Shown in pieces: positions 55,569-63,739 of a stretch of 64,000 nt of DNA. The first letter of the stretch is position 1; each line of letters opens with the position of its first letter. The stretch is from contig NZ_JAFCAR010000005.1 of the NCBI RefSeq assembly GCF_016820245.1, positions 496,001 through 560,000 of the forward strand, written 5' to 3'. The translations under genes were made by a program, and so were the position numbers. The DNA comes from Jannaschia sp. Os4. Its GTDB lineage: Bacteria > Pseudomonadota > Alphaproteobacteria > Rhodobacterales > Rhodobacteraceae. Under the pieces are notes generated by a model. It was given only the letters and a program-made list of their open reading frames with translations, made no database searches and was not told where the DNA came from.

Positions 55569-56389
55569 CACCCGCGATCGTCTGCGTGGCGATCACCGGA
55601 TCCCTGCCGCGGAAGTCCGACAATCCGGCGGTCCCCATCACCGTGGCCGAGCAGATCGATAGCACGGTCGAGGCCTTCGAGGCGGGCGCGGCCATCGCCC
55701 ATTGCCACGTCCGCGACGACGACGGCGCGCCAACCGCCGATCCGGGCCGGTTCGCCGACCTCAAGGCGGGCATCGAGGAGGCCTGCCCCGGCATGGTGGT
55801 GCAGCTCTCGACCGGCGGGCGCACGGGGGCGGGGCGGGAACGGGGCGGGATGATCCCGCTGCGCCCGGACATGTGCTCGCTGTCGGTGGGGTCGAACAAT
55901 TTCCCGACCCGCGTCTACGAGAACCCGCCCGATCTCGTGGACTGGCTGGCCGCTGAGATGGTCGCCCACGACGTCGTGCCCGAGATCGAGTGCTTCGACC
56001 TCTCCCACCTCTATCAGGCGGCCGCGATGCACGCGGACGGGCGCCTGCCCGCGCGACCCTACTGCCAGTTCGTCATGGGCGTTCGGAACGCCATGCCGGT
56101 GGACCGGGTGGCCTTCGACGCGATGCTGACGGCCAAGCGGCACCTGTTCGGCGACGCGCCTTGGTGCGCCGCGGGGATCGGGGCGGGGCAGGCCGTGCTG
56201 AACGACTGGGCGGCGGAGGCGGGCGGGCATCTGCGGACGGGGCTGGAGGACAACGTGCGCATGGACCGCGAGACGCTGGCACCGTCGAACGCGGCGCTCG
56301 TGGAGCGGGCGGTCGGGATCGCCGCCCGGCACGGGCGGCGGCCCGCGACGACGGACGAGGCGCGGGCGATCCTGGGGCTCCGCCCGTGA
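55565..56389 (+). CDS. BKACE family (DUF849) beta-keto acid cleavage enzyme
   Basis: 274 residues. Zinc-dependent enzymes that react a beta-keto acid with acetyl-CoA to give acetoacetate and a CoA ester. Motifs: IVCVAITGSLPRKSDNPAVP, AAIAHCHVRDDDG with His46 and His48, VVQLSTGGRTGAGRERGG, LSVGSNNFPTRVYENPP, VVPEIECFDLSHL (Glu) and HLRTGLEDNVRMDR. Known substrates in the family include 3-keto-5-aminohexanoate and dehydrocarnitine. Coupled to the upstream dehydrogenase and the downstream kinase. Confidence 0.92.
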   Translation: MTPAIVCVAITGSLPRKSDNPAVPITVAEQIDSTVEAFEAGAAIAHCHVRDDDGAPTADPGRFADLKAGIEEACPGMVVQLSTGGRTGAGRERGGMIPLRPDMCSLSVGSNNFPTRVYENPPDLVDWLAAEMVAHDVVPEIECFDLSHLYQAAAMHADGRLPARPYCQFVMGVRNAMPVDRVAFDAMLTAKRHLFGDAPWCAAGIGAGQAVLNDWAAEAGGHLRTGLEDNVRMDRETLAPSNAALVERAVGIAARHGRRPATTDEARAILGLRP

Positions 56390-57258
56390 TCCTCTGCGTC
56401 GGGGAGTGCATGGTCGAGCTGTCCCCCGACGGGCCGGGCCGCCTGCGCGAGGGCTTCGCGGGGGACACCTTCAACACGGCGTGGTACCTCGCCCGGCTGG
56501 ACGAGCCGGTGGGCTTCGTCTCGGCGGTCGGGCGGGACGCGCTGTCGGACGACATGCTGGCCTTCATGGCGGCGGCGGGGGTCGGGACCGCCCATGTCCT
56601 GCGCCGCGACGATGCGACGGTGGGCCTCTATCGCATCGCGCTCCGCGACGGGGAGCGGTCCTTCACCTACTGGCGCGGCCAGTCCGCCGCCCGCCGCCTC
56701 GCCGACGATCCGGCCCGGCTGCGCGTCGCCTTCGCCGGGGCCGACGTGCTCTACCTCTCGGGGATCACGCTGGGCATCCTCGCAGGCGCGGCCCGCGCCG
56801 CCCTGCTGGCGGAGGTCGCCCGCGCCCGCGCGGGGGGCGCGCGCGTGGCGTTCGACCCGAACCTGCGGCCCGCGCTCTGGCCCTCGTCCGACGCGATGCG
56901 CGCCGCGGTCTCCGAGGCGGCGGAGGTCTCGGACGTCGTGCTGCCGTCGCACGAGGACGAGGCGACGTGGTTCGGCGACGCCAACCCCGCCGCGACGCTC
57001 GCCCGCTACCGGTCCCTCGGCGCGGGGGAGGTGGTGGTGAAGGACGGTGGCGCGCCGGTGCTGGCCTACGTGGACGGGGCGGACCTGACCGTTCCGTGCC
57101 CCCCGGCGGAGGTCGTCGACAGCACGGCGGCGGGGGACAGCTTCAACGCGGGCTACCTCGCGGCGCGGCGCGCGGGGCAGGGGGCCGCGCCCGCCATCCG
57201 CGCCGGGGCGGCCCTCGCCGCCCGCGTCATCGGCGCGAAGGGCGCGCTCGTCGACTGA
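56386..57258 (+). CDS. PfkB-family sugar kinase (2-keto-3-deoxygluconate kinase-like)
   Basis: 290 residues. ILCVGECMVELSPDGPGRLR, FAGDTFNTAWYLARLDEPVG (substrate-binding), PNLRPALWPSSDAMR, and the catalytic/anion-hole motif DSTAAGDSFNAGYLAARRAG (Asp). GDTFN and the N-terminal MVE are close to KdgK, which phosphorylates 2-keto-3-deoxygluconate. The start is GTG at 56386 in the BKACE stop (GTGA). Why a sugar-acid kinase is in an acyl-CoA cassette is unclear. Confidence 0.88.
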   Translation: MILCVGECMVELSPDGPGRLREGFAGDTFNTAWYLARLDEPVGFVSAVGRDALSDDMLAFMAAAGVGTAHVLRRDDATVGLYRIALRDGERSFTYWRGQSAARRLADDPARLRVAFAGADVLYLSGITLGILAGAARAALLAEVARARAGGARVAFDPNLRPALWPSSDAMRAAVSEAAEVSDVVLPSHEDEATWFGDANPAATLARYRSLGAGEVVVKDGGAPVLAYVDGADLTVPCPPAEVVDSTAAGDSFNAGYLAARRAGQGAAPAIRAGAALAARVIGAKGALVD

Positions 57259-57327
57259 CCGCCGGCCTCTTCCCTTCCGTCCCGGCCCGTCGCACAAACC
57301 CGCGAGGGACAGAGGGAGGGACGACCC

Positions 57328-58458
57328 ATGACGCGATTCCTGTGCGCGACGGCGCTCGCCGCGCTGGCGGCCACGGCGGCCGCCGCCGACACCAAGGTCG
57401 GCATGATCACCACGCTGTCGGGCGGGGGCGCGGGCCTCGGGATCGACGTGCGCGACGGCTTCATGCTCGCCATCGAGCGGTCGGGGCGCGACGACGTGGA
57501 GGTCGTGATCCGCGACGACCAGCGCAAGCCGGACGTGGCGGTGCAGCTCGCCGACGAGATGATCCAGTCCGAGCGCGTCGACGTGCTGACCGGCATCATC
57601 TTCTCGAACCTCGCGATGGCGGTGATCCCGTCGGCCACCGCGCAGGGCAAGTTCTACCTGTCGCCCAACGCCGGGCCGTCCGCGATGGCGGGGCGGGGCT
57701 GCCACGAGAACTACTTCAACGTCGCGTGGCAGAACGACAACCTGCACGAGGCGGCGGGCGCCTACGCCAACGAGGCGGGCTACGCCAACTCCTTCATCCT
57801 CGCGCCGAACTACCCCGCGGGGCAGGACGCGCTCACGGGCTACAAGCGCTTCTTCGAGGGCGGGATCGCGGACGAGGTCTATACGCAGCTGGGCCAGACC
57901 GACTACGCCGCCGAGATCGCGCAGATCAGGGCGTCGGGCGCCGACAGCGTGTTCTTCTTCCTGCCGGGCGGGATGGGGATCAGCTTCCTGAAGCAATACG
58001 CCGACTCGGGCGTGGACATCCCCGTGGTGGGGCCCGCCTTCTCCTTCGACCAGGGCATCCTGCAGGCCGTGGGCGAGGCCGCGTTGGGCGTGGTGAACAC
58101 GTCCCAGTGGAACAAGGACCTCGACGTGCCCGGCAACGCCGAGTTCGTGGAGGCGTTCGAGGCCGCCTACGGGCGCCTGCCGTCGCTCTACGCCTCCCAA
58201 GGCTACGACACCGCGAACCTCCTGCTGTCGGCTCTGGACGCGGCGGACGTCTCGGACGCCGACGCCTTCCGCGAGGCGCTGCGCGCCGCCGACTTCCAGA
58301 GTGTGCGCGGCGACTTCGCCTTCGGCCCGAACCACCACCCGGTCCAGACGATCTACGCCCGCGAGGTGGTGCAGGAGGGCGACGTGTTCACCAACCGCCT
58401 GATCGGCCCCGCGCTGGAGGACCATTCCGACGCCTACGCCGCCGAGTGCGGGATGTGA
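57328..58458 (+). CDS. ABC transporter periplasmic substrate-binding protein (LivK/Peripla_BP_6 family)
   Basis: 376 residues. Signal peptide MTRFLCATALAALAATAAAA, cleaved before DTKVGMITTLSGGGAGLGID. Type I periplasmic-binding fold: AIERSGRDDVEVVIRDDQRK, FYLSPNAGPSAMAGRGCHEN, and TAANLLLSAL-like DTANLLLSALDAADVSDADA. Ligands of the family include branched amino acids, amides and aromatic acids. First gene of the transporter, 69 bases after the kinase, behind AGGGAGGGA. A strong hairpin separates it from the permease genes. Confidence 0.9.
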   Translation: MTRFLCATALAALAATAAAADTKVGMITTLSGGGAGLGIDVRDGFMLAIERSGRDDVEVVIRDDQRKPDVAVQLADEMIQSERVDVLTGIIFSNLAMAVIPSATAQGKFYLSPNAGPSAMAGRGCHENYFNVAWQNDNLHEAAGAYANEAGYANSFILAPNYPAGQDALTGYKRFFEGGIADEVYTQLGQTDYAAEIAQIRASGADSVFFFLPGGMGISFLKQYADSGVDIPVVGPAFSFDQGILQAVGEAALGVVNTSQWNKDLDVPGNAEFVEAFEAAYGRLPSLYASQGYDTANLLLSALDAADVSDADAFREALRAADFQSVRGDFAFGPNHHPVQTIYAREVVQEGDVFTNRLIGPALEDHSDAYAAECGM

Positions 58459-58463
58459 TCTCC

Positions 58464-58487
58464 GGCCCCCGCCTCCGGGCGGGGGCC
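58464..58487 (+). other. Intercistronic hairpin between the binding-protein and permease genes
   Basis: GGCCCCCGCC (58464-58473) pairs perfectly with GGCGGGGGCC (58478-58487) around TCCG: ten pairs in the 40-base gap. Such hairpins in transporter operons commonly protect or end the binding-protein message so that it is made in excess (inference). Confidence 0.7.
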
Positions 58488-58498
58488 CCGCCGGCCCC

Positions 58499-59419
58499 GT
58501 GACCCCCATCCTCCTCATCGAGCAGGTCCTCAACGGCCTGCAGTTCGGCGTCATGCTGTTCCTGATGGCGGCCGGGCTCACGCTCATCTTCGGGGTGATG
58601 GGCCTCATCAACCTCGCGCACGGCTCGCTCTACATGATCGGGGCCTTCGCCGCCGCCGCCGTGGCGGGCGCGACGGGCAGCTTCGCCCTCGGCCTCGCAG
58701 CCGCCCTCGCCGCCGCCGCCGCGGCGGGCGCGCTGGTGGAGGTCGCGGTGATCCGCCGCCTCTACCGCGCGGCCCATCTCGACCAGGTGCTCGCCACCTT
58801 CGCCCTCATCCTCATCTTCTCCGAGGGCACGCGCTGGGCCTTCGGCTCCTTCCCGCTCTTCCTCGACATCCCCGCCGCGCTCTCCGGTCCCGTCACGCTG
58901 CCCGGCGGTATCGAATACCCGCGCTACCGGCTCGCCCTCATCGGGGCGGGCCTCGCCGTCGCGGTCGGCCTCTGGTGGCTGACGACGCGGACCCGCCTCG
59001 GCCTCCGGATCAGGGCGGGTGCCGAGGACCGCGAGATGGTCGCCGCCTTGGGCGTCGACATCCGCACCCTCTACACGGTGGTCTTCGCGCTGGGCGCGGC
59101 GCTCGCGGGGCTCGCGGGCGCCCTCGTCGGGGCGATCCAGTCGGTGCAGGTCGGGATGGGCGAGCCGGTCCTCATCCTCGCCTTCGTGGTGATCGTCATC
59201 GGCGGCATCGGCTCGATCCGGGGCGCCTTCGTCGGCGCCCTGCTGGTGGGGCTGACCGACACGCTGGGCGGCCTGCTGCTGCCGGACCTCCTGGCCCTCT
59301 TCATGGAGAACGGCGCCGCGACCCAAGCGGGCTCGGCCCTCGCCTCGATGTCCGTCTACCTCCTGATGGCCGCCGTGCTGATCTGGCGTCCCGCCGGCCT
59401 GTTCGGGCGCCCCGCATGA
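58499..59419 (+). CDS. livH: Branched-chain-type ABC transporter permease LivH
   Basis: 306 residues, about eight membrane helices. LIEQVLNGLQFGVMLFLMAA, LTLIFGVMGLINLAHGSLYM and the cytoplasmic loop GLRIRAGAEDREMVAALGVD (the EAA-like contact with the ATPase) are typical of LivH. Starts with GTG at 58499. Overlaps livM (ATGA). Confidence 0.93.
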   Translation: MTPILLIEQVLNGLQFGVMLFLMAAGLTLIFGVMGLINLAHGSLYMIGAFAAAAVAGATGSFALGLAAALAAAAAAGALVEVAVIRRLYRAAHLDQVLATFALILIFSEGTRWAFGSFPLFLDIPAALSGPVTLPGGIEYPRYRLALIGAGLAVAVGLWWLTTRTRLGLRIRAGAEDREMVAALGVDIRTLYTVVFALGAALAGLAGALVGAIQSVQVGMGEPVLILAFVVIVIGGIGSIRGAFVGALLVGLTDTLGGLLLPDLLALFMENGAATQAGSALASMSVYLLMAAVLIWRPAGLFGRPA

Positions 59420-60402
59420 GGCTTCCGGAGGGATGGGTCACCGCGGCGGCGCTCGCGCTCCTGCCCGCCGTGGCGCTGTGGGCGTGGGCGGCGGACGAGC
59501 CCTTCACGATCACGCTCGCCACCCGGGCCGCGATCCTCGCGCTGGCCGCGGTGGGCCTCAACGTCGCGCTGGGCATCGGCGGGCTGGTGTCCCTCGGACA
59601 CGCGGTGTTCTTCGGCATCGGCGGATACGCGATGGGCATCCTCGCGTTCCACGCCCAGACCTACGCCCCCTTGGAGATCGGCCCGCTCACCATCGCGGGC
59701 ACCCGGTCGATGCCCCTCATCTGGCTGGTCGCCACCGCCGCGTCGGCCCTCGTCGCGTGGCTGATCGGCCTGCTCAGCCTGCGCACGAGCGGCATCTACT
59801 TCATCATGATCACCTTGGCCTTCGGGCAGATGGCCTTCTACTTCGCGATCTCGTGGACGGCCTACGGGGGGGAGGACGGCCTCTCGATCTACGTCCGCAA
59901 CGGCTTCCCCGGCCTGAACACCTTGGTCCCGATCCAGTTCTTCGCGCTCTGCTGCGCGGTCCTCCTCCTCGCGGTCGCCCTGCAGTGGCGCCTGCGCGCG
60001 AGCGGCTTCGGCCTCGCCCTCGACGCCGCCCGCCAAGCCCCCGCCCGCGTCGAGGCGGCGGGCCTTTCCCCGCGCCGCCTCAAGCTCGCGGCCTTCGTGT
60101 TGTCCGGGGCGCTGACGGGCCTCGCGGGCGCGCTCTTCGCCGACCTCAACCGCTTCGTGTCGCCCAGCATGTTCTCGTGGCAGCTCTCCGGCGAGCTGAT
60201 CGTGCTGATCGTGCTGGGCGGCACCGGCCGCTTGGCGGGGCCGGTGATCGGCGCGGCGCTCTTCGTCGCGCTGGAGCACTGGCTCGGCGGCCTCACCGAG
60301 TTCTGGCTGGTCTGGCTGGGCGCGATCCTGCTCGGCATCGTGCTCTTCGCGCGGGGCGGGGTGGTCGGCCTCCTGACGGGCCGGGCGGGGCCGCATGTCT
60401 GA
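59416..60402 (+). CDS. livM: Branched-chain-type ABC transporter permease LivM
   Basis: 328 residues, about nine to ten membrane helices. LNVALGIGGLVSLGHAVFFG, FGQMAFYFAISWTAYGGEDGL, RRLKLAAFVLSGALTGLAGAL and VLIVLGGTGRLAGPVIGAAL are LivM-type. The ATG is within the livH stop. Its last eight bases overlap livG. Confidence 0.93.
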   Translation: MRLPEGWVTAAALALLPAVALWAWAADEPFTITLATRAAILALAAVGLNVALGIGGLVSLGHAVFFGIGGYAMGILAFHAQTYAPLEIGPLTIAGTRSMPLIWLVATAASALVAWLIGLLSLRTSGIYFIMITLAFGQMAFYFAISWTAYGGEDGLSIYVRNGFPGLNTLVPIQFFALCCAVLLLAVALQWRLRASGFGLALDAARQAPARVEAAGLSPRRLKLAAFVLSGALTGLAGALFADLNRFVSPSMFSWQLSGELIVLIVLGGTGRLAGPVIGAALFVALEHWLGGLTEFWLVWLGAILLGIVLFARGGVVGLLTGRAGPHV

Positions 60403-61126
60403 GGTGCTCGCCGCCGACGGGCTGACCAAGCGGTTCGGCGCGCTCCTCGCCTCGGACGGCGTGTCGATCGACGTCAGGGCGGGCGAGATCCACGCGGTCA
60501 TCGGGCCGAACGGCGCGGGCAAGTCGACCCTCATCGCCCAGATCTCCGGCGCGCTCGCGCCCGACGCGGGCACCGTCCGCCTGAACGGCGCGGACGTCAC
60601 CCGCTGGTCCGTCGCGCGCCGCGCCAAGGCGGGGCTGGCCCGCACGTTCCAAGTCTCCGCGCTCGCCCTTGAGGCCACGGCGGAGGAGAACGTCATGCTT
60701 GGCGCGCTCGGCCGGGACGGGGGCCTCCGGCACCGCACCGCCCGCAACGCGGCGCTGCGCGACGCGGCCCGCGCCGCCCTCGACCGGGTGGGCCTTGCGG
60801 CGCGCGGCACCCCCGCCTCCGACCTGTCCCACGGCCAGCGCCGCCAGCTCGAGGTGGCCGTGGCCCTCGCGCAGCGCCCGCGGCTCTTCCTCATGGACGA
60901 GCCGATGGCGGGCCTCGGCGCGGAGGGCACCCGCCGCCTCACCCCTCTGCTCGACGGGCTGCGCGCCGAGGCGCCCATCCTCCTCGTCGAGCACGACATG
61001 GACGCGGTCTTCGCCCTCGCCGACCGCATCACCGTGCTCGTCGCGGGCCGCGCGATCGCCACCGGGACGCCGTCCGCCATCCGCGCCGACGCGGACGTGC
61101 GCGCGGCCTATCTCGGGGACGGCTGA
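60395..61126 (+). CDS. livG: Branched-chain-type ABC transporter ATPase LivG
   Basis: 243 residues. Walker A GPNGAGKSTLIAQISG, signature DLSHGQRRQLEVAVALAQRP, Walker B LFLMDEPMAGLG, switch His in ILLVEHDMDAVFALADR. The LARTFQVSAL region is LivG-specific. Overlaps livM by eight bases and shares one base with livF (TGATG). Confidence 0.94.
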   Translation: MSEVLAADGLTKRFGALLASDGVSIDVRAGEIHAVIGPNGAGKSTLIAQISGALAPDAGTVRLNGADVTRWSVARRAKAGLARTFQVSALALEATAEENVMLGALGRDGGLRHRTARNAALRDAARAALDRVGLAARGTPASDLSHGQRRQLEVAVALAQRPRLFLMDEPMAGLGAEGTRRLTPLLDGLRAEAPILLVEHDMDAVFALADRITVLVAGRAIATGTPSAIRADADVRAAYLGDG

Positions 61127-61803
61127 TGCTCGCGGTCGAGGGCCTCACCGCCGCCTACGGGCCGGTCCCCGCGCTCTTCGGCGTCACCCTCGCGGTGGCC
61201 GAGGGCGAGGCCGTCGCCCTCATGGGCCGCAACGGCATGGGCAAGACGACCACCATCCGCGCGATCTGCCGGATGATGCCGTCGCGGGGGCGGCTGGCGT
61301 TCGCCGGGCGCGACCTCCACCGGCTGCCCTCGCACCGGGCGGCGCGGCTCGGCCTCGGGCTGGTGCCCGAGGGGCGGCGCTGCTTCGGCGGCCTGACGGT
61401 GGCGGAGAACCTCCGCTGCGTGGCCCGCCCCGGCCCGTGGGACGCGGACGCGGTGGCCGACCTGTTCCCCCGCCTCGGCGAGCGCATGGGCCAGCGCGCG
61501 GGGACGCTGTCGGGCGGGGAGCAGCAGATGCTCGCCATCGGGCGCGCCTTGGCGACGAACCCGCGCCTCCTCGTCCTCGACGAGGCGACGGAGGGGCTGG
61601 CCCCGCTCGTCCGGGCCGAGATCTGGGACGCGGTGGCCCGGCTGCGCGGCGAGGGCCTGGCGATCCTCCTCGTGGACAAGTCGCTGAAGGAGCTGTCGCG
61701 GGTGGCCGACCGCGCGGTGGTGCTCGAGCGGGGGCGCGACGTCTGGACCGGTGCGATGGCCGATCTCGACGGCGACACGGCCGCGCGGCTGATCGGGGTC
61801 TAG
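61126..61803 (+). CDS. livF: Branched-chain-type ABC transporter ATPase LivF
   Basis: 225 residues. Walker A GRNGMGKTTTIRAICRM, LGLVPEGRRCFGGLTVAENL (LivF signature), LSGGEQQMLAIGRALATNP, Walker B LLVLDEATEGLAP, and ILLVDKSLKELSRVADRAVV, where the usual switch His (VEQ/H region) is replaced by the VDKS wording typical of some LivF proteins. Last gene of the operon; converges with kpsC, stops 15 bases apart. Confidence 0.94.
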   Translation: MLAVEGLTAAYGPVPALFGVTLAVAEGEAVALMGRNGMGKTTTIRAICRMMPSRGRLAFAGRDLHRLPSHRAARLGLGLVPEGRRCFGGLTVAENLRCVARPGPWDADAVADLFPRLGERMGQRAGTLSGGEQQMLAIGRALATNPRLLVLDEATEGLAPLVRAEIWDAVARLRGEGLAILLVDKSLKELSRVADRAVVLERGRDVWTGAMADLDGDTAARLIGV

Positions 61804-61818
61804 GGACGGGCGCTGCGG

Positions 61819-63738
61819 CTATCGCCAGAAGGGCACGCTCGCGAACGCCCCCTGCAGCTTCGCGAGCCCGCGGTTCGCCGGACCCGGACAGGGCAGGGGG
61901 CCATGCGCGAGGCGGTCGACCGCCACCTCGGGCGGGCAGGCCGTCCGCGTCACAGGATCGAAGTAGCGCGGGTAAGCGATCAGCGCCGCGTGAACCAAGG
62001 CGTCCAAGGACGGCCGCGCCGCCCGCCGCCGCGCGGGCACCGGACCGCGGTCGTCCGTGAGCCCCCAGCCCGCGTAGAACGGCGTGCCGACGCACGACAC
62101 CGGCACGCCGCGCATCAGGGCCTCGAACCCCATCAGCGACGTGGCCGTCCACACCCGCGCCGCGCCGGCGATCAGCGGAACGGCGGGCGCGCCCGCCGCC
62201 ACGAGGTCCGCGTCGCCCGCGTCGATGGCCCCGTCGCGCAGGCCCGCCTCGACGTCCGGATGCGGCTTGTAGACGAGCACGGCCTCGGGGAACGCGGCCC
62301 GCGCCGCCCGCAGCAGCCCCTCGTTCGTGGTCCCCGGCGCGCCGTGCCGCATGGACGCGTCGTCCGCGACCTGCCCGGGCACGAGGATGTAGTCCGCCGG
62401 CAGATCGGGCACGTCCCCCGCGAGGTTGTACTTGGACAGGCCCGCCTTGATTACCGCCGACCGCAGGGCCCGCGCCCGCGCCAGCGCCTCCGGCGGTCGC
62501 TTGGAGGCGGCGATCACGCAGGCCTCGAGGTCCGAGCCCCGCGTCGGGTCGTAGTACATCCCGGCCCCGTCCAGCACGAGCGACAGCGGCGGCACGAGGT
62601 CTGCTCCCAGCCCCTTGGACCGCAGGAAGCCGTCCTCCATCCGCACGGCCCCGTCCGGCCCGTCCCGGTCGCCCCAGACCAATGGCCGACGCCCCGCGCC
62701 GAACGACACCCGCCCCGACAGGAACCGCTTCACGTGGGGCCGCTTCCACAGGCGCGTCCCCGGCGCGGACCAGCCGTCGCGGTCCTCGCGCCACGCCCGC
62801 GCCCGCGCCTCCAGCGCGCGCACCGCCTCCACCGGGCCGCAGAGCTCGTCGCGGTGGGCGTCGTACCATTTCGGGTAGAGGACCATCGCCCCGGCGAAGA
62901 GCTGCGCGCGGGTGAGGTGGCGCGTGCGCCGGTCGACCGGCCTGCGGTCGTCCGTGAGGCCCCAGCCCGCGTAGAAGGGCTGGCCGAGCACCACCGGCCT
63001 GTGACCGTGCAGGATCGCCTCGAATCCGAGTTGCGACGTCACGCAATAGACCGCGACCGCCCCCGCGAAGAGGTCGGCGGGCGCCGTCGGCGCGTCCCAG
63101 AGCTCGACGTCCGGAGGCAGGGGGGCCGCGAAGTGCCCCGCGCGGTGGCCGCGCGCCGTCTCCGGGTGGGTCTTGATCAGCAGCCGGGCGTGGGGATGCT
63201 CCTCCCGCGCGGTGGCGAGCATCGTGCCGAAGGTCGCGGCGGACGCGCCGCCGAGCGCGATCGACGCGTCCCCGCTCGTCTGGTCGATCAGCAGCACGTA
63301 GCCGGGCGCGGGGGCTTCGCCGGCGGTGGCCGCGTATTTCGTGACCTTGGCGCGCACCATCTCGTCCATGGCCGCGCGGGCGCGCCCGATCAGGTCGCCG
63401 TCGTCGAACGGGTGGTGGGCGAGCAGGTCCTCGAGGTCGGACGGCCCCCGCGCGTCGAAGTGGCAGCGCCGGTCGACCAAGAGGCCGAGCGTCGGCTCCT
63501 TCGGGCGCGCGCGGCCCGGATGCAGGGAGCGCAGCCAAGCGTCCTCGAACCGCAGGATCTCCGCGCCCGTCCGCGCGGCGACCGCCTCGGCCCGGCGGGA
63601 GGTGCCGGCATGGCCCCACGCGGCGACGGCCTCGCCCGTACGCGGGAGGCCGGTGCGAAGGTCGATGCCCGAGAGCCACGCGATGCGGCGGATGCGCGTG
63701 TCGAGGAATCCGCCCGAAACGAAGCGGGCGGTGCGCAT
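61819..63738 (-). CDS. kpsC: Capsular polysaccharide Kdo transferase/export protein KpsC
   Basis: 639 residues made of two related halves. Each half has the LxDxxGxYFDxxxPSDLE wording (VDRRCHFDARGPSDLEDLL near residue 90; VLDGAGMYYDPTRGSDLEAC near 400) and a copy of PFYAGWGLTDDR (near residues 256 and 557). KpsC adds the beta-Kdo linker to phosphatidylglycerol on which group 2 capsules are built. The start at 63738 is one base after the stop of the upstream export gene, so both are in one operon that continues beyond the window. Confidence 0.93.
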   Translation of the reverse strand: MRTARFVSGGFLDTRIRRIAWLSGIDLRTGLPRTGEAVAAWGHAGTSRRAEAVAARTGAEILRFEDAWLRSLHPGRARPKEPTLGLLVDRRCHFDARGPSDLEDLLAHHPFDDGDLIGRARAAMDEMVRAKVTKYAATAGEAPAPGYVLLIDQTSGDASIALGGASAATFGTMLATAREEHPHARLLIKTHPETARGHRAGHFAAPLPPDVELWDAPTAPADLFAGAVAVYCVTSQLGFEAILHGHRPVVLGQPFYAGWGLTDDRRPVDRRTRHLTRAQLFAGAMVLYPKWYDAHRDELCGPVEAVRALEARARAWREDRDGWSAPGTRLWKRPHVKRFLSGRVSFGAGRRPLVWGDRDGPDGAVRMEDGFLRSKGLGADLVPPLSLVLDGAGMYYDPTRGSDLEACVIAASKRPPEALARARALRSAVIKAGLSKYNLAGDVPDLPADYILVPGQVADDASMRHGAPGTTNEGLLRAARAAFPEAVLVYKPHPDVEAGLRDGAIDAGDADLVAAGAPAVPLIAGAARVWTATSLMGFEALMRGVPVSCVGTPFYAGWGLTDDRGPVPARRRAARPSLDALVHAALIAYPRYFDPVTRTACPPEVAVDRLAHGPLPCPGPANRGLAKLQGAFASVPFWR

Positions 63739-63739
63739 G

